This document shows, in pieces, positions 44,408-53,194 of a DNA stretch of 64,000 nucleotides. Position 1 is the stretch's first letter. Every line of letters begins with the position of its first letter. This stretch comes from Prochlorococcus sp. AG-402-K22 (GTDB lineage: Bacteria > Cyanobacteriota > Cyanobacteriia > PCC-6307 > Cyanobiaceae): the NCBI GenBank assembly GCA_003216755.1, contig QCIJ01000004.1, positions 31,830-95,829 of the forward strand. Reading direction: 5' to 3'. Below the pieces are notes generated by a model that saw only the letters and a list, made by a program, of their open reading frames with translations, searched no databases and was not told where the DNA came from. A program made the translations under genes and the position numbers.

Positions 44408-44573
44408 TTAAAATTATTTGATATTTTTAATTACTATCGAAAATATCTCTAAAAAAATAAATATCTAGGCTAAAAATAATGTTAAAGATAAAAAATAATT
44501 TTCTATAAAATTTTAAAAATTCTCTTTATTAAAGAGTTTATCTCCTAAAACTTGGCAATTAGTTTTATGAAGT

Positions 44574-44840
44574 TTAAGCTTTGATGATTATCGAATAATC
44601 ACTATTTGCTTGATAATTTTTATTAGGAGGATTTATTTGATTCTTAATTAAAAAAATTAAAGTATATATTAAAGGTAGAAGTAATGATGAGGCGGCAATT
44701 AAAGCAATTAATTGGTTTAACCTAATTAATGGTTTTTTTATAAGATCCTCTCCGCAAAATCCGCATATAAGAGTACCTTTTGGGGATTGTTTTTGAAGTT
44801 GATATTTAGGATTGCAATACGGGCAATAATATCTAACCAT
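44574..44840 (-). CDS. Zinc-ribbon membrane protein
   Basis: YYCPYCNPKY...CGFCGEDL followed by a TM segment. Confidence 0.75.
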   Translation of the reverse strand: MVRYYCPYCNPKYQLQKQSPKGTLICGFCGEDLIKKPLIRLNQLIALIAASSLLLPLIYTLIFLIKNQINPPNKNYQANSDYSIIIKA

Positions 44841-44905
44841 CTTTTTTTTGATTGTTTTAATTATTATCTATAAAAACAGAAGAAAGTCATCTTATTTTTT
44901 TATAT

Positions 44906-44938
44906 AAAAAAAGAGGGCTTTAATATGCCCTCTTTTAT
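44906..44938 (-). terminator. Strong terminator hairpin (minus-strand orientation)
   Basis: AAAGAGGGC/GCCCTCTTT stem (44910-44918 / 44927-44935); T7 follows on the minus strand. Confidence 0.8.
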
Positions 44939-45407
44939 CTCTTACTTTATATTTTTCCTGAAGCTAAGAACGCACCTAAATCATGGATCCTTGTTACTAA
45001 CCTCTATTAAGCTAATTGCTCACCAAAATTAACTAATTTTTTTTAACTGGGGCAAAGACTCTAGAATTAAGCTTGTTTCTTAAAGGGCACCTAAACGATG
45101 CAGAAGAAGGAAGCTTAGACATTAATAAAAAATAATTGGAGCAGTTAATTAAATCAGTTCGGTTTATTCCGAAATTTCAGGCAGGCTATCGATCATTTTG
45201 AAAGACCTCCTAGAACTCAACAATATAAAATTAGGAAAATATTTCTCTAAAGACAATCCGTTTTTATACGCATTGCTTTTTATTTAAAAATGTACGAAAG
45301 TAGTAATCAATTGCTAATTTTTTTTTCAGATATTTTAGTAAGTTTTGCTTATTTCTTTTGCTATTTAATTCGACTATCTTAATTTTAAATAATTGAGAAA
45401 ATCTTTT

Positions 45408-45563
45408 ATGAACCATTCGAAAGAATTCAGTGAGACTGATAAACCTAATCCTATAGACGAATATTTTCAATGTCTCTCATATTGCGATATTCACCCAAAA
45501 GGGATAGACAATGACTGTGAGGTCATTTGTATGGAAAGACATTTAAAAGCAAACTATTGGTAA
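45408..45563 (+). CDS. Conserved-looking 51-aa protein with 4 Cys, not in ORF track
   Basis: MNHSKEFSETDKPNPIDEYFQCLSYCDIHPKGIDNDCEVICMERHLKANYW*. Confidence 0.78.
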   Translation: MNHSKEFSETDKPNPIDEYFQCLSYCDIHPKGIDNDCEVICMERHLKANYW

Positions 45564-45593
45564 TTTTATAAATTTCTACTTTTTTATTAAATT

Positions 45594-46667
45594 TTAATTA
45601 AATCCCTCTGAAAAAAGATTAGTGCGGACTTTAAATTTCCATACATTTACCACACCTTTTGCGTTAACCGCTGCAAGTGCACAATCATCAGGTCTCCAGG
45701 ATATTGCCCCTACTAAATCTCCGGCGAATGCAGCCCCAACTGGGTCTCCATTACCGTCTTTTTTTAGGAAACTTGCGACAACAGAACCATCTCTAGATCC
45801 TGAGGCTACAAGCATACCTTTATTTGAAAAGGCTAGGCTAGAAATAGGTTCTGTATGGTGACATAGCATTCCTGGCATAGTTCCCTCAGGACCATCACCT
45901 ATAAAACTCCATACTGTGATTCTTTCACTACCACTAGTTGCTAATAATTTTCCGCTGTCATCAAATGAAAGGTGACTTGGTTTTCCAGGGTATCCTGTCA
46001 TTTCAGCATCCATTCCTGTTGATCTTCTCCAAAAATGAACTGAATTGTCTTGACTCCCACAGGCAACTATATCTCCATCTGGACTTAATTCCATTGAAAC
46101 TAATGATCCTTGCCACTCGAGTTTTTGATTCGTTTTATTATTTACGATGTCAAAGAAAGTTACTCTACCGTAGCAAGCAGTTGCTAGCTCATTTTTATTT
46201 GACCATTTTATTGCACTCACTGTGCTTGGATGATCATCTGATACCCATATTTCATCTCCAATTTCATTAAAAACATATACTTTTTTTGAAGAAGCTACTG
46301 CAAGAAATAATCCATCATTTGACCACTTAAGATGCTCTACCCAAGCCTTGCCAAGATCGAGAGTTTTAATTAGTTTACCTTCGTGGCAATTATATATTTG
46401 AATATTTCCATCTTGACCGGAAGTTGCAAAAATTTCTCCTTCTGGATGAATGGACATTGCTAAGAGACCGCCAGAATGAGTATTTTCTTTTTCCCAAATA
46501 ATTTTCCCAGTATCTCCTTCAAAGGCAAAAACACCTCCAGCTACATCCCCAACAATGAATAATTTTCCCTTAATAGCCCAACCACAAACTATGGCATAAT
46601 CGTTAACTTCGGCTGTCCATCCCTCGTGGAACATACCTCTTGGGCTATATGATTCTATATCAGGCAT
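45594..46667 (-). CDS. WD40-repeat protein linked to the zinc locus
   Basis: Repeated (G)HSGGLLAMSIHPEGEIFATSGQDGNIQIYN-type blades; overlaps the 3' end of the COG0523 gene. Confidence 0.9.
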   Translation of the reverse strand: MPDIESYSPRGMFHEGWTAEVNDYAIVCGWAIKGKLFIVGDVAGGVFAFEGDTGKIIWEKENTHSGGLLAMSIHPEGEIFATSGQDGNIQIYNCHEGKLIKTLDLGKAWVEHLKWSNDGLFLAVASSKKVYVFNEIGDEIWVSDDHPSTVSAIKWSNKNELATACYGRVTFFDIVNNKTNQKLEWQGSLVSMELSPDGDIVACGSQDNSVHFWRRSTGMDAEMTGYPGKPSHLSFDDSGKLLATSGSERITVWSFIGDGPEGTMPGMLCHHTEPISSLAFSNKGMLVASGSRDGSVVASFLKKDGNGDPVGAAFAGDLVGAISWRPDDCALAAVNAKGVVNVWKFKVRTNLFSEGFN

Positions 46668-48010
46668 TTTTCAAAACCTTCTTGAATCTCTTTTTCGTCC
46701 AAATTTCTACCTATAAAAACAAGTTGGTTATTGCGAGGTTCGTTACCCCATTCTTTATCAGGTTGTGCCGTAAATAACATATGTACCCCTTGGAAAACTA
46801 TTCTCTGTGGGTTTCCTGAGTAGCTAATGAAACCTTTTGTTCTAAATATATCCACCCCTTTTTCTGAAAGAAGTCTGCCCAACCAAGTATTAAGTTTTTC
46901 TGGATCAACATCACCAAATCGTTCAATTGCAATTGAGGTTACTTCATCATCGTGTTCGTGCTCTGCTTGCCAGAATCTTTCAATATTAAATGGAATCTCT
47001 TTTGAATTATTTTCTTCATTTTTAATAACTTTCATATTGAATTCTTCAGCAGTGTGCTGTGTAAACAAACCTATTTTTGTTGGTTTTTCTATATTCAGGA
47101 TGAAGGATTTATTTCCTTTATCCTTCAATTTGAGATTTATATGTTCTCCAAATGGGATAGTATTTCCAGGCTCTAAAGTATTAGCTTTTTCTGCATAAAG
47201 TCTTACGGAGGATTCAGCACCATCTTTAAGTTCTTTTTCACTCTCGCCTTGGTTAGCGAGAGCTACTAAGGACATTTCTGGATCTGGTCCTTCTTCTAGC
47301 ATTAATTCATATTTACCTGCATCAAGATCGTAAACACCTGTCCATTCAAAAGGATATTCTGGTTCAAGGAATGTTGGCCTGCGTTGAAGGATCTGATCAA
47401 GATCAAATGCACTTAGATTTAAGACAGTTTCAATTGGTACTTTGGCATTCTCGGCTCGAATAATTCGAGTCATTCGATTCATATCTCTCAATCTTGATTC
47501 AAGGGTATCTAGTGCATCATCAGAGACTAAATCAGTTTTGTTAAGGACAAGAACATCCGCAAATGCCACTTGTTCTGAACTTTCATCGCTCCTTCCTAAC
47601 TGCTGATCAATATGTGCAGCATCAACTAAAGTCACAATTCCATCAAGATTAAATTCAGAACTAATTTCTTCATCCATGAAAAATGTCTGTGCAACTGGCC
47701 CAGGATCTGCTAATCCTGTCGTTTCTACTAAAACATAGTCAAACTTATCTCTTCTTTTCATAAGGTTACCAAGGACTCTTATTAAATCACCGCGAACAGT
47801 ACAACAAATGCACCCGTTTGACATCTCAAACACTTCTTCATCGGCATTAATTACGAGTCCTTGATCTATACCTACTTCACCGTATTCATTCTCAATTACG
47901 GCAATTCTTTTCCCGTGTTCTTCACTTAATATCCTATTAAGCAAAGTAGTCTTCCCTGAACCTAAAAATCCAGTGAGGATTGTTACAGGAACTTTATCTT
48001 TGAGGCTCAT
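46655..48010 (-). CDS. COG0523/CobW-family GTPase (putative zinc metallochaperone) with inserted module
   Basis: GFLGSGKTTLLNRIL, SNGCICCTVRGDL, VETTGLADP, C-terminal DIFRTKGFISYSGNPQRIVFQGVHML. Confidence 0.95.
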   Translation of the reverse strand: MSLKDKVPVTILTGFLGSGKTTLLNRILSEEHGKRIAVIENEYGEVGIDQGLVINADEEVFEMSNGCICCTVRGDLIRVLGNLMKRRDKFDYVLVETTGLADPGPVAQTFFMDEEISSEFNLDGIVTLVDAAHIDQQLGRSDESSEQVAFADVLVLNKTDLVSDDALDTLESRLRDMNRMTRIIRAENAKVPIETVLNLSAFDLDQILQRRPTFLEPEYPFEWTGVYDLDAGKYELMLEEGPDPEMSLVALANQGESEKELKDGAESSVRLYAEKANTLEPGNTIPFGEHINLKLKDKGNKSFILNIEKPTKIGLFTQHTAEEFNMKVIKNEENNSKEIPFNIERFWQAEHEHDDEVTSIAIERFGDVDPEKLNTWLGRLLSEKGVDIFRTKGFISYSGNPQRIVFQGVHMLFTAQPDKEWGNEPRNNQLVFIGRNLDEKEIQEGFEKCLI

Positions 48011-48087
48011 TTACTGATTTTTACTAAATAAACAATAGTTTAATAATAGTTATAATAAGAAATGAAAACCTTTTTTATTAGAAAAAA

Positions 48088-49926
48088 TTAATCTGAAAGT
48101 TTGTACCATTCAGACTCAAGATTGGAGCCAGATTCTTTATCACAGCTTCCACCTAATGAATCAACAATAGTACAAGTGTTGTGAACTGCAACGCTTATAG
48201 TATTTCCTTTCATCATTAAACCATCAACGAATATTTGATTAGAAGCTAAAGGTACAGAACTTTGCCTACTTAAGTTTTTTAATAACTTAGACGCTGGTAT
48301 TTGTTCTGGAAATATTGCCTTAACATTTTCTTCCTTTAGCATATTCAAAGTTGAACTAATGTTTTCAGGTCTTAAGCTTGATGAATCGCCAAGGAAGTCT
48401 AGTAAACTAACTGTCTCAAATCCGAATGCAGCACCATAATAATCCATAGCTTTGTGTTTTGAGACAAGCACCTTGTCTTGCTCAGGTATTGTTGAAACCT
48501 GGTCAACAATCCATCCATTTAGACCGCTGAGTAAAGATTCAGTTGAATCAATTTTTTCATTGATGGATTTTCTATCTTTTCTGTTAAAAATAGAGATATC
48601 CTTTTTTAAGTTTTTTGAGATTACTTTACTCATTTTTATAATGTTGGCTGGATCATGCCATACATGAGGGTCTAAACTTCCATGTCCATGATGATGATGG
48701 TGATGCCCATCTCCCTCATCTGGAACTTGCGCGATAGGCTCTACATCATTGTTGGATACATCTTTAAAGAAGTGTTCATCTGCTTCAAATTCAAAAGGCA
48801 TATGTTCTGTAAAGAATGTATATTTACCACTTTTTTTGATTTCTACATTAAATACTGTACTTTCTTTACCTTGATCAAAATTAAGTGATATTGCTTTTGA
48901 ACTTGCTAATAAAACATCATTATCAGCTTTGTAGATAGAATCATCAGATTCTAAAAGTTCCTTTGCAAGTTCTTCAGATTCTTCAATATCACCAGATTTG
49001 AGGATAACCATTTTCATAGCAGGATCTGCATATTCACCATCGACTTTTGCAAATGACCATTTATATGAACCTTTCTCAAGATCAAAAGTTCCTGCCCATT
49101 CAAAGCCTTCTGCACCATGTTCACTATGGCCTCCCATATCAGGTTCTTGAGCGACTGGTTCGATATCATTTTTAGCTAGATCTTTGAAGAAGTGTTCATC
49201 TGCTTCAAATTCAAAAGGCATATGTTCTGTAAAGAAAGCATACTTACCATCTTTTTTGATTTCTACATTAAATTCCGTGATATCTTTCTTTTGATCAAAA
49301 TTTAAAACGAAGGCTTTGTCACTTGCAGAAAGAATACCATTATTGCTTTTCTCAATATTTTGATCAGATCCCAATAGCTCTTCTGCTAATTCTTCAGATA
49401 ATTCAATGTCATCTGATTCAAGAATGACCATTTTCATGGCAGGGTCTGCATATTCACCATCAACCTTCGCAAATGTCCATTTATAATTTCCTGCTGAAAG
49501 TTCAAAGAGACCAGCCCATTCAAAAGCTCCTCCCTCTTCACTAGAAGGATTCTCAACTTCGATGGCACTAACACCAACCACAACAGTATTTGGCTTATCT
49601 TCCCAGTTTTTCATAGTGGGAGTCATTTCTTTACCTAGAGTGAAAACTTTGTCTGCGCTATTTAATAATTGAGCTTGCCTTGGATTGATCTTTAAGTCAT
49701 GAACATCCTGTTTTCTATCTACTAAGCATGTAACTTCATCTGAAGTTAATGCAATTGATTTAACTAAATCACAAACTAGTGGTTCTACTGCTACGTATGA
49801 CTTTCCTTTAGCCATTAAATCATGCCCAAAACCAGATAATATTACGGTACCTGCGATTACGGAATTTTTGATAATTGACTTTGATGAAAATCTTTTATTG
49901 AATAAAGACTTTTGGAAGATTGACAT
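48088..49926 (-). CDS. znuA: Zinc ABC transporter substrate-binding protein ZnuA with two tandem inserted modules
   Basis: HDLKINPRQAQLLNSADKVFTLG, HHHHHHGHGSLDPHVWHDPANI, VLVSKHKAMDYYGAAFGFE; insert between these. Confidence 0.94.
   Translation of the reverse strand: MSIFQKSLFNKRFSSKSIIKNSVIAGTVILSGFGHDLMAKGKSYVAVEPLVCDLVKSIALTSDEVTCLVDRKQDVHDLKINPRQAQLLNSADKVFTLGKEMTPTMKNWEDKPNTVVVGVSAIEVENPSSEEGGAFEWAGLFELSAGNYKWTFAKVDGEYADPAMKMVILESDDIELSEELAEELLGSDQNIEKSNNGILSASDKAFVLNFDQKKDITEFNVEIKKDGKYAFFTEHMPFEFEADEHFFKDLAKNDIEPVAQEPDMGGHSEHGAEGFEWAGTFDLEKGSYKWSFAKVDGEYADPAMKMVILKSGDIEESEELAKELLESDDSIYKADNDVLLASSKAISLNFDQGKESTVFNVEIKKSGKYTFFTEHMPFEFEADEHFFKDVSNNDVEPIAQVPDEGDGHHHHHHGHGSLDPHVWHDPANIIKMSKVISKNLKKDISIFNRKDRKSINEKIDSTESLLSGLNGWIVDQVSTIPEQDKVLVSKHKAMDYYGAAFGFETVSLLDFLGDSSSLRPENISSTLNMLKEENVKAIFPEQIPASKLLKNLSRQSSVPLASNQIFVDGLMMKGNTISVAVHNTCTIVDSLGGSCDKESGSNLESEWYKLSD
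48690..49524 (-). repeat. Two-copy tandem repeat inside znuA, period 420 bp
   Basis: FEWAGxFxLxxGxYKWxFAKVDGEYADPAMKMVIL... occurs twice; 50-bp exact match 48767-48816 = 49187-49236. Confidence 0.93.
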
Positions 49927-49950
49927 AGAAATTATATTAACACCTAAAAA

Positions 49951-49965
49951 TGATAATCATTTTCA
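49951..49965. promoter_or_regulatory. Putative Zur box in the znuA-znuC divergent promoter
   Basis: TGATAATCATTTTCA, near-palindromic 7-1-7 Zur-type site between divergent znuA and znuC. Confidence 0.8.
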
Positions 49966-50062
49966 TAATTACCTGCCAAGGAAAGTATCAAATGTTATGA
50001 AATTAAAACGAAGCTTGTATTATTGATAAGCTTATTAAGTTACTTTTTAAAAAGATTGATTA

Positions 50063-50818
50063 ATGGCTACTTTAGTCGCTGAAAATTTATCCTATTCATA
50101 TACAAAAAAGAGTAAGCCAGCTTTAAATAAGGTATCGGTTGAGATCAAACCTGGAACACTAACAGCACTAGTTGGACCAAACGGCGCGGGTAAATCTACA
50201 TTATTAAAAATATTGCAAGGACAGAATGCTCCAGATAAAGGCGAAATAAAAATTGATGGTGAGAATTTACATAGATCTAGATCCCTAGTCGCTCTTATGC
50301 CCCAAAGAAGTTCCATGAATTGGAAGTTTCCAATTACAGTAGAAAAATTGGTATCTCTTGGGCAAATAAAGTATTCAAAATCTAAAAGTAATACTCCTTT
50401 TCAAATTAAAGCTCTTCTCGCATATCCTAATGCTTGGATTAATAAATGTTGCGAATTAGAGGCGACAATGCAAAGGGTCGGCATTGCTAATTTAGCTAAT
50501 AGAAGACTCGATTCTCTTTCTGGAGGTCAACAGCAAAGAGCTCTATTGGCAAAGACTCTTATGTCCCCTGCAAAAATCTTTCTTCTTGATGAACCTTGCG
50601 CGGCTTTGGATCCACCTGCAAAAGAGGATTTTCTAAAAATTGTTCGTCAACTTGCGGATGTAGGTCTTTCTTTAGTTGTGAGTAGCCATGATTGGGGAGA
50701 GTCTCTAAATAATTACGATCAAGTAATAGTTCTTGATAAATCTGTTTTAGCAGTTGGTAGTCCCGATTCAATAAAAGATAAATTACAGGCAATAAATATA
50801 AGCTCTATCAATAAATAA
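50063..50818 (+). CDS. znuC: Zinc ABC transporter ATPase
   Basis: GPNGAGKSTLLKILQG, LSGGQQQRALLAKTL, FLLDEPCAALD. Confidence 0.93.
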   Translation: MATLVAENLSYSYTKKSKPALNKVSVEIKPGTLTALVGPNGAGKSTLLKILQGQNAPDKGEIKIDGENLHRSRSLVALMPQRSSMNWKFPITVEKLVSLGQIKYSKSKSNTPFQIKALLAYPNAWINKCCELEATMQRVGIANLANRRLDSLSGGQQQRALLAKTLMSPAKIFLLDEPCAALDPPAKEDFLKIVRQLADVGLSLVVSSHDWGESLNNYDQVIVLDKSVLAVGSPDSIKDKLQAINISSINK

Positions 50819-50844
50819 TTTCCGTGATTAGAAAATGTTCTCTC

Positions 50845-51279
50845 TTAATTTTGAGCTTGGTAACAGTTTGGGCAAAGTCCGAAATATTCGAGTGTATGAA
50901 ACAAAAGTTGAAACTTTTTGGGATTTTTTTTAGGAGTATGAATATCTTTAACAGGACAACCCTCCATTTTCGAAGTCTCTCCGCATTGAACGCAGGTCAA
51001 ATGATGAATATCTCTATCAACTGGAGTATAAAAAACTTCTCCATTTGGGAGATGTCTAGAACGAATTAAGCCATGTTTTATCAAGATTTGCAGATTTCTA
51101 TAAACAGTTGTCAAGCCCATAGATTTACCCTTAGCCATAAGTTGCCTATGCAACTCTTGTCCGCTCAATTCATCATCACAATTATTCAGTTCTTCAAGAA
51201 GTTGTTCTTGTCTTTTGGTAATGTCAGACTTAGTTACCATTGTTTTCGAAATCTTGTTTTGCCCCTTATTTTTGATCAT
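50845..51279 (-). CDS. zur: Fur-family regulator, probably Zur
   Basis: GLTTVYRNLQILIKHGLI, HHLTCVQCGETSKMEGCP, FGLCPNCYQ; embedded in the znu locus. Confidence 0.9.
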   Translation of the reverse strand: MIKNKGQNKISKTMVTKSDITKRQEQLLEELNNCDDELSGQELHRQLMAKGKSMGLTTVYRNLQILIKHGLIRSRHLPNGEVFYTPVDRDIHHLTCVQCGETSKMEGCPVKDIHTPKKNPKKFQLLFHTLEYFGLCPNCYQAQN

Positions 51280-51296
51280 ACCGAATCATTCGAATA

Positions 51297-52082
51297 ATGT
51301 CTTTTATTAATAACAATTGGTGGATTGTTCCATTAATAATAACTATTTTTTCAGGGATATTATGCCCAGCAATGGGTACGGTACTAATAACTCATAAGAG
51401 ATTATTACAAGTTAATTTAATTTCTCATTGCGTATTGCCTGGACTTGCTCTCGCATTAGCGCTTGGAATTCACCCTTCAATTGGTGGCGTTATTAGTGGT
51501 CTTTTAGGTTCTGTAATTGCAGAAAGTTTAACTAACAGAAAAAGTGAAAATTATGAAGCAGTTATGAATACTATTCTCGCTGGAATGCTTGGGTTTGGAG
51601 TCCTTATTATTCCTTTATTAGGAATAAGGATTGATTTGGAGGCAGTATTATTTGGCGATTTGTTGACAGCAAACTTTGGAGATTTACTTAGGACAGTAAT
51701 TGCATTTTTAGTATTTATGATATTAATTACTTTTGGATATGAAAAGGTTGTTTATGTGGGATTGGATCCAGAAGGGGCATCTGCTAGTGGCATAAATGTT
51801 TCTTTATTAAATCTTGCTCTTAGTTTCACAACTGCATTAGTAATTGTTAGTTCAATGTCAGCAGTGGGCGTAATTCTTGTAATTGCACTTCTTTCAACCC
51901 CAACTTTGTTAGGGCTAGATAAGGCTCATAGTTTAAGAATTGCCATGATGCGATCTTCATTTTTTGGATTATGTATATCACTATTGGGTTTTATACTTTC
52001 TTTAGTGTTTAACTTGTCTCCAGGTCCTGCAATTAGTGTTATTTGCGTGGCATCTCTTTTGATTCCTAAATTTCGCAAATAA
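51297..52082 (+). CDS. znuB: Zinc ABC transporter permease
   Basis: ABC-3 family: LISHCVLPGLALALALGIHPSIGG, MSAVGVILVIALLSTPT. Confidence 0.93.
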   Translation: MSFINNNWWIVPLIITIFSGILCPAMGTVLITHKRLLQVNLISHCVLPGLALALALGIHPSIGGVISGLLGSVIAESLTNRKSENYEAVMNTILAGMLGFGVLIIPLLGIRIDLEAVLFGDLLTANFGDLLRTVIAFLVFMILITFGYEKVVYVGLDPEGASASGINVSLLNLALSFTTALVIVSSMSAVGVILVIALLSTPTLLGLDKAHSLRIAMMRSSFFGLCISLLGFILSLVFNLSPGPAISVICVASLLIPKFRK

Positions 52083-52229
52083 TTAAATTTTAAATGTCCA
52101 GTCAGAGTTTAATGCCTGAGCTTCAGGATTGTTTTTTAAAGCTACTTCCATTGCCTCTTTTTTATTATTGGCAATAACAACTTCATCAAATTCCTTTCCG
52201 TTTTTTTTAAGACTTACCTTGAAGCGCAT
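52083..52229 (-). CDS. 48-aa conserved-looking hypothetical, not in ORF track
   Basis: MRFKVSLKKNGKEFDEVVIANNKKEAMEVALKNNPEAQALNSDWTFKI*. Confidence 0.7.
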   Translation of the reverse strand: MRFKVSLKKNGKEFDEVVIANNKKEAMEVALKNNPEAQALNSDWTFKI

Positions 52230-52313
52230 AAAATTTTTTTCAATTAATCAAACCTTAACCTCAAGGTAATTAGATTTAAATGCTTCCAAAAGTTAATTGA
52301 TGAAATAGAAACT

Positions 52314-52562
52314 TTAATTATTTTGAAGCTTTTCTAACACAGATTCCTTCTCAATTTTTGCTACATCCTGTAATCCATTAGCATCAAACCAAGGAGCGTT
52401 TTCCCAATTAAATCCCTCCCCAAACGTATTATCGGGAGCAGCTACATACCAGTGACATGAAGAATCAGGAACATCTACAGCACATTTTGACCAGTCTGCT
52501 TTCCATTGAGGAACTTGTACCCACATTACAGAAGCTAATAAAAAAGAAAAAATAAAATTCAT
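52314..52562 (-). CDS. Secreted hypothetical protein
   Basis: Signal peptide; WSKCAVDVPDSSCHWYVAAPDNTFGEGFNWENAPWFD. Confidence 0.75.
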   Translation of the reverse strand: MNFIFSFLLASVMWVQVPQWKADWSKCAVDVPDSSCHWYVAAPDNTFGEGFNWENAPWFDANGLQDVAKIEKESVLEKLQNN

Positions 52563-52571
52563 AATCCTCGG

Positions 52572-52715
52572 TTAGCAAAATTTTGAAAGATTTTTTTCGC
52601 ACTCTTTCTTTCTTTTCTTCCAGTAATTCTCAATTATTTGATATTTATGCTTACCTCTTAATTGATTTAAAAGAACCTTATTCTGACTAATAACAGAAGT
52701 ATTTTTGATTTTCAT
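52572..52715 (-). CDS. 47-aa basic hypothetical, not in ORF track
   Basis: MKIKNTSVISQNKVLLNQLRGKHKYQIIENYWKKRKKECEKNLSKFC*. Confidence 0.5.
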   Translation of the reverse strand: MKIKNTSVISQNKVLLNQLRGKHKYQIIENYWKKRKKECEKNLSKFC

Positions 52716-52794
52716 GACTCAAGATCTGTATATGTAGAACGTATTTAGGACAGTTTATAGATTTTTTGAAGTGAATTTATACTTAATTTTTGCC

Positions 52795-52929
52795 TTACTT
52801 TGGTGTAGGTAAGTATTTTTCGGGATTATTTTCAATATAAGTAAGCGAATATTTCACAACACCCACTATTACTGAAAAAAGAGCAATTGCCGAAATAATA
52901 AAAATGATTTTTTTATAAATAATTTTCAT
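52795..52929 (-). CDS. 44-aa small membrane protein, not in ORF track
   Basis: MKIIYKKIIFIISAIALFSVIVGVVKYSLTYIENNPEKYLPTPK*. Confidence 0.55.
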   Translation of the reverse strand: MKIIYKKIIFIISAIALFSVIVGVVKYSLTYIENNPEKYLPTPK

Positions 52930-53040
52930 GAATTTTCTATGTTTTTGATTATTTTTTTCATCAACGGGCAATTTTTTTTTAGATTTAAATAATTAGTAAT
53001 TAATACTGTAGCTTTTTAAATTACTTACGGAGTAGATTAA

Positions 53041-53118
53041 ATTCATCAGAAACTCCTCACACACTTTTGTCTGATAACTTTAAAAGTACTCAAGATAAAA
53101 GTTTGATTACTTTTTTTT
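53041..53118 (+). ncRNA. Yfr10-like sRNA carrying the Yfr1 motif
   Basis: ACTCCTCACACAC (53052-53064) in the loop of ATCAGA/TCTGAT, followed by terminator AAAAGTACTCAA...TTGATTACTTTT + T-run. Confidence 0.8.
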
Positions 53119-53194
53119 ATTTTCAGCGATGTGACAGTTAAGATAGAGGCCTAATAGGGATTACATCTTTTATTTTTAAGTGTGATATTAAGAT

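Noticed and set aside
45264-45470. 68-aa minus-strand ORF in the track
   Set aside because: Antisense to a more convincing 51-aa plus-strand gene (45408-45563); low-complexity Lys/Phe-rich translation.
48682-48720. CAT/GAT-rich simple repeat (GATGATGATGG)
   Set aside because: This is the His-rich loop of ZnuA (HHHHHHGHG) in coding frame, not a microsatellite.
48690-49524. Direct repeat considered as CRISPR or IS-related
   Set aside because: Two in-frame 420-bp coding repeats, no spacers, no terminal inverted repeats.
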